A DNA stretch of 16,834 bases from CAYVAP01 sp964343195 (GTDB lineage Bacteria > Bacteroidota > Bacteroidia > J057): contig CAYFIR010000142.1 in assembly GCA_964343195.1 (NCBI GenBank), forward strand, positions 1 to 16,834. The letters run 5' to 3'. This document shows positions 10,001-15,660 of this stretch, piece after piece; the stretch's first letter is position 1; each line of letters begins with the position of its first letter. The notes under the pieces are model-generated. The model was not told the DNA's origin. It worked only from the letters and a program-made list of their open reading frames with translations, and ran no database searches. The position numbers were made by a program, and so were the translations under genes.

Positions 10001-10370
10001 CTGGCAGGACATGGCCCAGATTCGAAATGGATTTTGAATCAAATCGACTGAATGAGCCGCCGACATAGTAACCGCCAAAGCCATCAGGAAGAACATCCTG
10101 TACATTTCCATTGGCATAAGGGAAGAACCCTGAATAGGTAGTAGGAAAACTCAAATCGGGGGTCTGTTCCCCGAGCTTTAGCATTCCTGTTCCTCCGACG
10201 AAATACCCAACTTTGGAAAAGTCGCCTCCTACGTATAGCAGGTTTTCATGGACTTTAAGAAATTCAGCGGGGGCATCGGGGGTCCGGCCTCGAGGCTGTA
10301 GCTGCGCATCCTGGGCCCAGAGCATGGCCGAGAGTACACAATAGAGAGTGAATAGGGTAGTTTTCCTCAT
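4065..10370 (-). CDS. Giant secreted propeller-repeat protein with IPT/TIG, DUF7619-type and T9SS sorting domains
   Basis: With the chosen start this is a 2101-aa exported protein. An upstream in-frame ATG at 10532 would add 54 basic residues before the signal peptide. The ATG at 10370 is preferred because MRKTTLFTLYCVLSAMLWAQ is a standard signal peptide. Residues about 44-1380 hold some 28 imperfect repeats of the type GGxFTxxxGxxRxxLA...WxP, about 45-50 residues each, resembling secreted beta-propeller repeats. An IPT/TIG-like domain follows (about 1385-1475), then an Ig/CARDB-like segment (1476-1612), a hydrophobic five-cysteine module (about 1615-1717), a DUF7619-type domain opening with SLDPNDKVGPGG (about 1725-1907), an Ig/FN3-like domain (about 1910-2000) and a T9SS type A sorting domain (about 2015-2101, with IFPNPNNGSF and the final VVVR). 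The protein should cross the outer membrane by T9SS and be released or surface-anchored. The ligand is unknown. Confidence 0.93.
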   Translation of the reverse strand: MRKTTLFTLYCVLSAMLWAQDAQLQPRGRTPDAPAEFLKVHENLLYVGGDFSKVGYFVGGTGMLKLGEQTPDLSFPTTYSGFFPYANGNVQDVLPDGFGGYYVGGSFSRFDSKSISNLGHVLPDMEVDQAFSLTTNGQVRSLGIWNDTMMVAGAFTEVNGNAQPYFFAFNNLTYAQYPIDLELDGAVNEVRIKGDTLILAGTFSRILGFNQQGIARLQLPGMTLINTPSITVGAVLDLDLEGNTLYAAGSFTGEVGRIGGRLGQFFDNDEDNNPAFPTAAGEVEVIVPDGNGGWYVGGSFTSIGGSGQDRVAHILPNNTVDPAFDFAVNSTVRAITFWNDTMMIGGAFTTIDGQPRSRLAAIDLSNNTLMNWAPEADNQVFDLKSDANYIYVAGSFDEIDGDHQPGLAVLSRSSLESIPVPCPPSGQVNTMVFNDTIMFAGGTFTGDAGYFTGKLAMFQGSNSQPDLDKLSVEGDVNAIIPDGNGGWYVGGNFFSVNGDNSFRRLIHLDPNGQLDQNFFFNFNGAIEDLGIWNDTMMVVGAFTSIDGQSRNRMAAIGLGSQTLLPFNPDFSSTIYALNIFNDTIMVVGNFTTVNGQTRNRAASIVFDGGTGTVTNWDPSPNSAVYALAPYGNQVIIGGAFTNLNGTSYGRMAMVDKVNGTPVAWNPNLNNAVYAMQVDGSSLFVGGSFTQADGTARNRLASYDLTTQTLTGFDPGADNWVEAIFSFQDSLFVGGRFGNIGGQSRNYLAVLNKQTGVPYAWNPNLDDYVYAIHAEAGHTLIGGRFDLAEAVPRTRLYALNRTTLEATDWAPIANSTVEDMAVWNDTIMVVGAFTQINGQPRQRIARVSALDGVESPWSPEADNTVYSIAQRGDSVLIGGRFDLVNGLPYPNLAALDIQTGSPFPWQPEPGSDVNAVAVQGNQVVVGGAFSTFQTKLRNRALAIDMTSGLVTDWDPDAKGFFFPSVEGIEATPDAVYLAGGFGSVGDSSRANFAAVNTTNGEALAWNPIFDDNVKSMRVWNDTIFVVGGFTEVNGVPRQHAAALDISTEALTNWAPRPNDPPSRLKVFQDTMMVILGQYGYLDARSRRYAYSVDLLTDSITNFAPDIIGNLYDMLVTPEGDKVWMASWSSINNKKLYAVEPVNGDSIPGFSHNTDDQILDIAYEPFTRTLYFVGEFTQVDGQTRNHIAAVDSLGNLTSFSLDVDNDIWGLDVIDTTIYIAGTFTSVNGEVRDGLAAVNVEGDLLKWAPEPGNGFARGIVARQDRILIRGTFTLMNGKTRYRTAAVHPVTGRLYNWDPVLTGGGVNRLFPTSEGMMIGGSFQYAAGTLTPGLSFVSERSGRQLVKLPFYVDVDAVATYDSTLYVAQPREAIDGKVYPYLSRVNFAFAPFNARIETLEPNSGGNTGDVTLRIKGNGFTKNTRVFLIAPGMNPIRGVDSATITYGGTYLETTMILRNQPPGVRDVVIRIPGDTTIVLPGAFTVKDGGEAKPYADVLVPPLVRAGRPFSVFVFYGNNGDIDAHGVPLWMALSENLEVSQIGLEERILVDTAESWVDSLSGFFPLDTLGRRPFAGKAKAYIIPRISAGDSRMVRLVVVQDSNGTYRVAAWANEGMFGSPLKGITGECLAAIIEQAIGFVPSASCVYGLFSAITCPLYDAYTNPDYGTAQDAANWALSTGGTVAGCVGDAVTGGTASIILFILEQLATAKGIYDLAEACFPPGEDDPDEGEVSNSLDPNDKVGPGGNGGLRWLTTERDFPYMIRFENDTSATLPAQIVTIRDTLDLNVYDLSSLKLVSFTIGKQYFTFPLESKHSMTVVDLNPDVDALVRVEANLDNLTGEMIWTFTTLDRETFEPTEDPIAGFLPPNDDGVSGTGAVTFLIRVKDGTATGTEIGNRASIVFDTNEPIITNRWTNIADNDAPTSMVESLPDTTYSATFQVNWSGSDMGAGIRYYRLYFSEDGGPYEAGSLATADTFATFTGTPGSTYDFYTIAVDTAMNEELAPITADATTLIAEGASGLFDKVGVTQSAITIFPNPNNGSFNLAITASQPGVLRYRVLDLMGRQIMANSESLGIGAHQFPVQLSKSSGIYLIEYEFNGLKGSERVVVR
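6220..10241 (-). repeat. About 28 tandem propeller-type repeats inside the giant gene
   Basis: I counted about 28 GGxF-like cores, for example VGGSFTSIGG, IGGAFTTIDG, VVGAFTQING and IGGRFDLVNG. Most are preceded by a short strand with NDTMMV or similar and followed by RxRLAxxD and WxP. Several late units are degenerate (ILGQYGYLDA, MASWSSINN, VAQPREAIDG). Twenty-eight units could fold as four seven-bladed propellers, but the grouping cannot be read from sequence alone. Confidence 0.8.
8507..10241 (-). repeat. Three-fold supra-repeat of four propeller units (about 193 residues)
   Basis: Within the N-terminal third, four-unit blocks recur three times with a period of about 193 residues (579 bp). 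PDGxGGxYVGG occurs near residues 95, 288 and 481, and WNDTMM at 145, 338 and 532. Each block begins with an unusual glycine-rich unit (GYFVGGTG, GRIGGRLG, GYFTGKLA). A 28-nt patch is identical at 8756-8783 and 9917-9944. After the third block the PDGxGGxYVGG unit type disappears. Confidence 0.75.
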
Positions 10371-10730
10371 AATGGAGTTGTGTTTAGACGAAGGAGAAAG
10401 TTGGGAATAGCCACAGGTTTGTAGCCTTACTCTCCAAGTTCGTAACCTTTTGGGGAATAAAATCGACTTTTTATTTTTCCTGTGATTGGGTAGGCCTATT
10501 GCCGGGTGCAATTCGAAATGTCGCTTAACCACGAAGATCTCGAAGAAGGTCTTAAAGCCTTTTTTCTTTGTGTTACTTCGACTGCGTTTAGAACAAGCCT
10601 TTGCGACCTTCTTCCGATGAACCGGAATCCACGATTGGTGTCCTTAGAGGTAAAAAGGAAGACACTAAGCGGATGCGACAAAATGAAATGCACACCCTAT
10701 TGCCAGGCTCCCAACTATTCCCATACCGAC
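10371..10730. other. Non-coding stretch upstream of the giant gene
   Basis: No gene is supported here; the short open frames on both strands have no recognisable content. No TAnnTTTG promoter match is visible for the giant gene. The part from 10526 to 10674 contains the pieces ACCACGAAGATCTCGAAGAAGG and GGAAGACACTAAG, which resemble a degenerate intergenic repeat seen in many Bacteroidota (recalled resemblance). Confidence 0.4.
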
Positions 10731-10763
10731 AAAAAAGCCCCACCAGCATAACTGCTAGTGGGG
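10731..10763 (-). terminator. Leftward Rho-independent terminator, probably the original carB terminator
   Basis: On the minus strand a 10-bp stem (10738-10747 with 10754-10763, one mismatch, 6-nt loop) is followed by six T (10731-10736). The only leftward gene upstream of it is carB, now about 1.9 kb away. The DNA between them is almost entirely inserted mobile sequence, so this was probably the carB terminator before the insertions. Confidence 0.8.
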
Positions 10764-10852
10764 ACAATTTTAGAGGCTGTTTGGATTTTTCCTTTGCGGT
10801 TCAAACTTGTCTTTTTGGCGTCTCGCTGCGTCAATTTCGCTCGAAATACTCC

Positions 10853-10861
10853 CGATTCTCG
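10853..10861. repeat. Left 9-bp target-site duplication of the IS
   Basis: CGATTCTCG directly abuts the left inverted repeat and is repeated exactly at 12540-12548 next to the right one. Confidence 0.88.
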
Positions 10862-10875
10862 CATTAGCGGTAACC
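10862..10875 (+). repeat. Left terminal inverted repeat of the IS
   Basis: CATTAGCGGTAACC is the exact reverse complement of 12526-12539. Confidence 0.9.
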
Positions 10876-10877
10876 AT

Positions 10878-10916
10878 AAAAAAAGGCCAAGTTTGTGTAG
10901 CGCCACAAACCTGACC
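10878..10916 (-). terminator. Leftward terminator hairpin inside the IS left end
   Basis: The core stem GTTTGTG/CACAAAC (10891-10897 with 10904-10910, 6-nt loop) extends outward with two mismatches to 10885-10916 and abuts seven T on the minus strand (10878-10884). It could stop leftward transcripts coming from carB. In a rightward transcript the same hairpin would lie a few nucleotides before the ATG at 10921 and could hinder translation from read-through RNA, as known for IS10 and IS50 (analogy only). Confidence 0.6.
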
Positions 10917-10920
10917 AAAA

Positions 10921-11112
10921 ATGAATGTATCGACAATTAGGGAAAAATTATCGAGGTATCCAATCGCTGAGATAGCCTCTGCTCACCGCTTTAATCTTCG
11001 TTGTGATGCGAAGGTTAGTCTTCTGAGCTTTCTGGGAGGCTTTTTTTATGAGTTTGTGCCAAGATCACAGCTTACGCAGCTGGGCCAGCTATCTGAGCGA
11101 TTTCTTAGCTGA
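10921..11112 (+). pseudogene. Out-of-frame N-terminal part of the IS4 transposase
   Basis: This 63-codon frame starts with MNVSTIREKLSRYPIAEIAS and reads up to LLSFLGGFF, which resembles the usual N-terminal helix region of this IS4 transposase group (recalled family pattern). At a run of seven T (11041-11047) the natural continuation moves to the +1 frame: with six T the reading would be GGFF-MSLCQDHSLRSWASYL. In its own frame it continues with unrelated sequence to a TGA at 11110-11112. The frame of the main transposase has a stop at 11024-11026, so the switch must fall between 11027 and 11109. This may be a disabling 1-nt insertion or a slippage site. Confidence 0.65.
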
Positions 11113-12292
11113 TGGGGTCAATGTGAGCAAAGCGGGTCTTCAAAAACGCTTTGGCCCTCGAGAATTGGCCTCGGTGAAGGCTTTGTCACAGAAAGCACTT
11201 ACCCAACGGTTCGAACCCCTGCTACAACGTTCCCAGTCTAAAGGATTACTGAGTTCTTTTGGGCGAGTGCTGGTTGAAGACAGCGTCTGTGTGAAGCTCA
11301 ATTCGGCCCTTTCTTCCTTCTTTCCGGGTAGCCACAGTAAGAAGGGTAAGGCTGCTACGGCTCGGCTGCAATTATGCCTGGACTTGAAGACCTTGATCTA
11401 TGAACGCTTTGAGCTGATGAGTTATCGAGACAATGACCAGAAATTCAGTGGCCGAATCATCGAGCTGCTCCATGCTGGGGATTTGGTGATTAGAGACCTG
11501 GGCTACTGGTCCTTGAAGGTGTTTGCTCGGATTGCTAAGGCCAATGCCTTCTTCTTGAGCCGCTATCGGCCAGGCACCACCCTCTATGACGAACAAGGGA
11601 ATCGACTGGAATTGCTAGAGCTCCTCTCCCGAATTGAGCGAAGAGGGGGGAACTTCTGCGACCAATGGGTCCGAGTGGGCCAAAAGGATCGGGTCAAAGC
11701 TCGACTCATCGCGCTGAAGTGTCCTGATCACGTAGCCGAGCAACGCATCCGAAAGGCCAAAAAGGATCGCCATGCCAATGCCAACCATGACGAAAGCTAC
11801 TACCAATTGCTCCGCTGGACCATCCTATTGACCAACGTCGAGCAGCAGGTCTGGAACGCTTCTGACGCCATGGTGGTCTATGGCTTCAGATGGCATATCG
11901 AGATGATCTTCAAGGTCTGGAAAAGTACCTTTGGCCTGCAAAAACTCATGACCCAGGCCCAGATCAAGAAGCCCATTCATGCCCAGTTGTTTGTGTATCT
12001 CTTCCTGAGCTACCTCTTGCTGTTTTACCTGCCATATTATACCTATTTCTTAGAGCGGGTTTACCAGAGGCATCAGCGAATCCTCAGTCCCTTTGGGTTT
12101 GCCCGATTCCTCAAAAAAAACCTCTGCCAGATCATACAGGCCCAGATGCAAGATACGAACACCATGGACCAATGGATTGAACCATTGACCAGGGAAGCCC
12201 TATACGAACAGCGAAAAAAACGAGCCAATCAAATCGAACTCATCTTTCACATTCGAAAGCCACCTGCTATACAATTGATTCAACCCAATTAA
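11048..12292 (+). CDS. IS4-family DDE transposase (main frame, probably lacking about 42 N-terminal residues)
   Basis: The 414-aa frame holds the whole catalytic core. The DDE residues are Asp78 (VLVEDSV), Asp150 (VIRDLGYWS) and Glu285. The IS4 signature Y-x2-R-x3-E-x6-K is exact (Tyr278, Arg281, Glu285, Lys292 in YGFRWHIEMIFKVWK). Other family-like blocks are FFPGSHSKKGKAATARLQL (91-109), SYRDNDQKFS (125-134) and AEQRIRKAKKDRH (230-242). The C-terminal region has a hydrophobic stretch near 311-333. The ATG at 11048 comes directly after the T run, and the family N-terminus is encoded upstream in another frame (10921-11047). The joined protein would be about 456 aa. Whether the 414-aa form alone is active is doubtful, because the N-terminal DNA-binding part would be missing (inference). 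Confidence 0.92.
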   Translation: MSLCQDHSLRSWASYLSDFLADGVNVSKAGLQKRFGPRELASVKALSQKALTQRFEPLLQRSQSKGLLSSFGRVLVEDSVCVKLNSALSSFFPGSHSKKGKAATARLQLCLDLKTLIYERFELMSYRDNDQKFSGRIIELLHAGDLVIRDLGYWSLKVFARIAKANAFFLSRYRPGTTLYDEQGNRLELLELLSRIERRGGNFCDQWVRVGQKDRVKARLIALKCPDHVAEQRIRKAKKDRHANANHDESYYQLLRWTILLTNVEQQVWNASDAMVVYGFRWHIEMIFKVWKSTFGLQKLMTQAQIKKPIHAQLFVYLFLSYLLLFYLPYYTYFLERVYQRHQRILSPFGFARFLKKNLCQIIQAQMQDTNTMDQWIEPLTREALYEQRKKRANQIELIFHIRKPPAIQLIQPN

Positions 12293-12525
12293 CCAACAAC
12301 TAACCACAGAGACGACCATTGTTCTTTGCCATATCCCCTCCCAAACTCAAACAGTCAAGCTCGACTGAGAACCTAGCTATGCCCAAACCAAACTGACCCA
12401 CGGATAGAAACTCCAACAGAGCTTGGCCCAAATCCGCAGCCGAAAAAGGGGACAAAAGAATCCAACCTTCAAGTCAGAAACAACGACAAAAACTGGCTTA
12501 AACCTCTATAGTCGATCCTCAATAA
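12293..12525. other. Non-coding 3' part of the IS
   Basis: I see no gene, no passenger reading frame with recognisable content and no clear terminator between the transposase stop and the right inverted repeat. Confidence 0.5.
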
Positions 12526-12539
12526 GGTTACCGCTAATG
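12526..12539 (-). repeat. Right terminal inverted repeat of the IS
   Basis: GGTTACCGCTAATG is the exact reverse complement of 10862-10875. Confidence 0.9.
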
Positions 12540-12548
12540 CGATTCTCG
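12540..12548. repeat. Right 9-bp target-site duplication of the IS
   Basis: CGATTCTCG directly follows the right inverted repeat and matches 10853-10861 exactly. Confidence 0.88.
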
Positions 12549-12692
12549 GGATCTGCGACTCGCGTATTCCTCCCAAAATCTTGTCCTGAGTTTATCGAAG
12601 GATCTCTTGCTATCCACCAAAAATCCTGCGTTTGACCTCGAAACACCAAAACCTAAACAGCCTCTAAGAAATTGAACCTTGAACTCGAAACG

Positions 12693-15506
12693 CTATCGAG
12701 TCAGGTACATGTTTCGTTCCTTGTATGCCTTCACGAAGAAGGGGTCCTGCAGGTCGTCGATGAAGTAAATGGCTTCTCCTGTGGATTTCATCTCCGGGCC
12801 GAGGCCTTTGTCAACTCCCGGGAAGCGGTCCCAGCTAAAGACTGGCACCTTGATGGCGTAGCCCTTCTGGGTAGGTCGGATATCAAAGTCCTTGAGTTTG
12901 GCTCCCAGCATGATCTTGGTGGCATAGTTGACGTATGGCACCTGGTACGCCTTCCCGATGAATGGCACGGTACGTGAAGCACGTGGGTTGACCTCGATGA
13001 TGTAAACTTCGTCTTCGTGAACGGCAAACTGAAGGTTCATCAGGCCTTTGATCTGCATGGCCAGGCCAAGCTTCTTGGTAATGGTCTCAATCTTCTTGAC
13101 GATTTTCTTGCTGAGGTTGAAGGCCGGAAGTACCGCCATGGAGTCGCCGGAGTGGATACCAGCTGGCTCGATGTGTTCCATCATCCCCATGATGTGAACC
13201 TCCTCCCCATCACAGATGGCATCAGCCTCCCCCTCGATGGCACCATCGAGGAAGTGGTCGATCAGGACCTTGTTGCCAGGCACCTGATTCAGGACCTTGA
13301 TTACGTGTTTGGTCAGTTCGTCGTCATTGATGACAATGCGCATGTCCTGTCCGCCGAGTACGTAGCTTGGGCGCACCAGCACGGGATAGCCTACTTCGTT
13401 GGCGATCTTGATGGCTTCCTCGGCAGAGTCAGCTACCCCAAACTTGGGATAGGGGATCTTGAGGTCGCGCAGCAGGCTGGAGAATCGACCCCGGTCCTCG
13501 GCACAGTCCATCATGTCAAAGCTGGTCCCCAGAATGGGGATGCCATAGCGGTTAAGCTTTTCGGCCAGCTTCAGAGCGGTTTGGCCACCCAACTGAACGA
13601 TCACCCCTTCAGGCTTTTCGTGCTGGATGATGTCAAAGATATGCTCCCAGAAGACTGGTTCGAAGTACAGCTTGTCGGCGATATTGAAGTCGGTCGATAC
13701 CGTTTCGGGGTTACAGTTGATCATGATGGTCTCGTAGCCAGATTCCTTGGCAGCGAGGACACCGTGAACACAGCAGTAGTCAAATTCGATTCCCTGACCG
13801 ATCCGGTTAGGGCCTGATCCAAAGACTACTACCTTTTTCTTGTCAGATACCTGAGATTCGTTTTCGTCATCAAAGGTGGAGTAGTAGTAAGGTGTTTCTG
13901 CCTTGAACTCGGCGGCACAGGTGTCAACCAGTTTATAGACTCGCTTGATGTCAAGCTCCTGGCGACGTTTGAACACATCGCTTTCCATTGCCCTGAAAAG
14001 ATGGGCGAGCTGCCGGTCGGCGTAGCCATTCTTTTTGGCTTCAACCAGCAGGTCCCGGGGTACATTGGCCACGGTATAGCGGCTCAGTTCTTTTTCCAGG
14101 GCTACCAGGTACTCGATCTCGCGCAGGAACCACATGTCGATTTTTGTAGCCTCAAAGATGTCTTTGAGGGGCACCCCAAGGTGCATGGCGTCCTTGATGT
14201 GGAAGATCCGGTTATCAGAAGGCACCTTCAGGCTATGCATGATCTGCTCCAGGTTGAGCAGTTCTTTTCCGTCAGCCCCCAGGCCGTTACGGTTGATTTC
14301 CAGAGACTGGGCGGCTTTCTGCAGGGCTTCGTTGAAGCTGCGGCCTATGCCCATCACCTCTCCCACGGCCTTCATGGAAAGTCCCAGTGAGGTATCTGCA
14401 CCGGGGAACTTGGCGAAGTTCCAGCGGGGGATCTTGACGATCACGTAGTCAAGGCTTGGCTCAAAGAAAGCCGAAGTATGCTTGGTGATCTGGTTTTTCA
14501 GTTCATCAAGGCGATAGCCTACCGCGAGTTTGGCGGCGATCCGGGCGATGGGGTATCCAGTTGCCTTGGAGGCGAGTGCTGAAGAGCGAGATACACGGGG
14601 ATTGATTTCGATGACGATCAGTTCCTCGTCATTTTGAGGGTTGACCGAGAACTGCACATTACATCCTCCGGCAAATTCTCCCAGTTCATCGAGGATGCGG
14701 AATGCGTAGTCCCGCATCAACTGGTAAGTGGTATCCGCGAGGGTCATCGCCGGAGCAACGGTAATCGAGTCTCCGGTGTGAACTCCCATGGGGTCCACGT
14801 TTTCGATGGTACAGATGACAATCTTGTTGCCTGCCCCGTCGCGCATTACTTCCAGCTCAAACTCTTTCCACCCAAAGATGGACTGCTCCACCAGGACAGT
14901 GTGAATGGGGCTCATCTGGAGGCCATAGTTCAGCTTGGCGTCAAAGTCTTTTTCGTCATCCACAAATGCGCCACCGCTGCCTCCGAGGGTATAGGATGGG
15001 CGAATAACCAGAGGGAAACCGATCCGCTGGGCGATTTCCTTGCCTTTGAGGAAAGAGTTGGCAGTCTCTGCCTTACAGACTGGCAGCTTCATCTCATGCA
15101 TCGTCTGACGAAACAGTTCGCGGTCTTCTGCTTTGTCAATCGCATCGAAGTCTACCCCGATTACCCTGATGCCGTATTTTTTCCAGATACCCGCTTTTTC
15201 GCAATCCATGGCGAGGTTGAGGGCAGTCTGTCCTCCCATGGTGGGGAGTACCGCATCTATTTTCTGTTTCTCCAGGATCTCCACGATGGATTTGGGTTCC
15301 AGGGGCAACAGGTATATGTCATCTGCCGTTACCGGGTCTGTCATGATGGTAGCCGGATTCGAATTGATCAGGGCTACCCGGATGCCTTCTTCCTTGAGAG
15401 CGAGCGAAGCCTGTGAACCAGAATAATCAAATTCACAAGCTTGTCCAATTACAATGGGACCGCTTCCGATGATCAGAACAGATTTAATAGTTGAGTCTAA
15501 AGGCAT
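12693..15506 (-). CDS. carB: Carbamoyl-phosphate synthase large subunit CarB, short form
   Basis: CarB makes carbamoyl phosphate from bicarbonate, two ATP and ammonia delivered by the glutaminase subunit CarA, for arginine and pyrimidine synthesis in the cytosol. The 937-aa protein has two homologous synthetase halves. The first has GSGPIVIGQACEFDYSG (14-30), GGQTALNLA (91-99), RPSYTLGGSGGAF (169-181) and EINPRVSRSSALASKATGYP (300-319). The second has GSGPNRIGQGIEFDYCC (563-579), GGQTALKLAEKL (640-651), RPSYVLGGQDMRIV (712-725) and EVNPRASRTVPFIGKA (838-853). The oligomerisation region lies between them. The C-terminal allosteric (MGS-like) domain of E. coli CarB (1073 aa) is absent. Short CarB proteins of about 940-950 aa are normal in many Bacteroidota (recalled), so this is not read as truncation. 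carA is not in the window. A promoter element lies at 15553-15560. Confidence 0.97.
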   Translation of the reverse strand: MPLDSTIKSVLIIGSGPIVIGQACEFDYSGSQASLALKEEGIRVALINSNPATIMTDPVTADDIYLLPLEPKSIVEILEKQKIDAVLPTMGGQTALNLAMDCEKAGIWKKYGIRVIGVDFDAIDKAEDRELFRQTMHEMKLPVCKAETANSFLKGKEIAQRIGFPLVIRPSYTLGGSGGAFVDDEKDFDAKLNYGLQMSPIHTVLVEQSIFGWKEFELEVMRDGAGNKIVICTIENVDPMGVHTGDSITVAPAMTLADTTYQLMRDYAFRILDELGEFAGGCNVQFSVNPQNDEELIVIEINPRVSRSSALASKATGYPIARIAAKLAVGYRLDELKNQITKHTSAFFEPSLDYVIVKIPRWNFAKFPGADTSLGLSMKAVGEVMGIGRSFNEALQKAAQSLEINRNGLGADGKELLNLEQIMHSLKVPSDNRIFHIKDAMHLGVPLKDIFEATKIDMWFLREIEYLVALEKELSRYTVANVPRDLLVEAKKNGYADRQLAHLFRAMESDVFKRRQELDIKRVYKLVDTCAAEFKAETPYYYSTFDDENESQVSDKKKVVVFGSGPNRIGQGIEFDYCCVHGVLAAKESGYETIMINCNPETVSTDFNIADKLYFEPVFWEHIFDIIQHEKPEGVIVQLGGQTALKLAEKLNRYGIPILGTSFDMMDCAEDRGRFSSLLRDLKIPYPKFGVADSAEEAIKIANEVGYPVLVRPSYVLGGQDMRIVINDDELTKHVIKVLNQVPGNKVLIDHFLDGAIEGEADAICDGEEVHIMGMMEHIEPAGIHSGDSMAVLPAFNLSKKIVKKIETITKKLGLAMQIKGLMNLQFAVHEDEVYIIEVNPRASRTVPFIGKAYQVPYVNYATKIMLGAKLKDFDIRPTQKGYAIKVPVFSWDRFPGVDKGLGPEMKSTGEAIYFIDDLQDPFFVKAYKERNMYLTR

Positions 15507-15552
15507 GGTGTGGATGGCTAATTTAGAAATTTACCTTAGGCCTAATTCCGCG

Positions 15553-15560
15553 CAAAGTTA
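15553..15560 (-). promoter_or_regulatory. Candidate -7 promoter element for carB
   Basis: On the minus strand the sequence is TAACTTTG, an exact fit to TAnnTTTG, within GCTAACTTTGCGCGG. It lies 46 bp before the carB ATG, which would give a leader of about 40 nt. A T-rich stretch about 20-25 bp upstream (TTTTTCTTTTCG) may replace the -33 box. No attenuator-like hairpin is visible in the short leader. Confidence 0.6.
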
Positions 15561-15660
15561 GCAGAAGCAACAGGGAATCGAAAAGAAAAATCACACTTGA
15601 CGCAGCGTGAAGTCATAAGAATTCGTCTTGCAGATAGAAAAACACCTTAAACCAACACCT

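Larger units (their letters stand above)
10862..12539 (+). mobile_element. IS4-family insertion sequence, 1678 bp
   Basis: The element is bounded by 14-bp perfect inverted repeats, CATTAGCGGTAACC at 10862-10875 and GGTTACCGCTAATG at 12526-12539, and flanked by exact 9-bp direct repeats (CGATTCTCG). It encodes one IS4-type DDE transposase rightward, covering most of its length. About 230 bp without coding capacity lie between the transposase stop and the right end. A leftward terminator hairpin lies just inside the left end. Perfect ends and target duplication suggest a fairly recent insertion. The target was the centre of a short palindrome (TCCCGA-TTC-TCGGGA when rejoined). Confidence 0.92.
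10770..12667. mobile_element. Older small element (about 211 bp) split by the IS
   Basis: The outer ends form a perfect 13-bp inverted repeat, TTAGAGGCTGTTT at 10770-10782 and its complement at 12655-12667. Weaker similarity continues inward (GGTTCAAAC against GGTCAAAC, CTTTTTGG against ATTTTTGG). Removing the internal IS and one copy of its target duplication leaves 10770-10861 joined to 12549-12667, about 211 bp without coding capacity, which looks like a miniature inverted-repeat element. No convincing flanking duplication is seen. If the ends are taken as GAGGCTGTTT, a 2-bp TA flanks both sides. The family is unknown. Confidence 0.6.

Noticed and set aside
10371..10532. 54-residue N-terminal extension of the giant protein
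   Set aside because: The extension is basic and would place the signal peptide at residue 55; the ATG at 10370 opens a standard signal peptide.
10764..12680. Target duplication AATT for the outer element
   Set aside because: AATT abuts the left end (10766-10769) but is offset by two bases on the right (12670-12673), so it is not a proper flanking duplication.
12668..12695. Truncation of carB by the insertion
   Set aside because: The stop codon lies 25 bp before the inserted DNA and the C-terminus matches the normal end of short Bacteroidota CarB proteins.
13017..13817. Rightward open frame of 266 codons inside carB
   Set aside because: It is antisense to conserved CarB motifs and has no independent features.
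14634..15416. Rightward open frame of 260 codons inside carB
   Set aside because: Same reason: it overlaps the first ATP-grasp half of CarB on the opposite strand.
15628..15660. TTG start giving 11 extra residues on the T9SS cargo protein
   Set aside because: The ATG at 15661 directly starts the signal peptide, so the upstream TTG is unnecessary.
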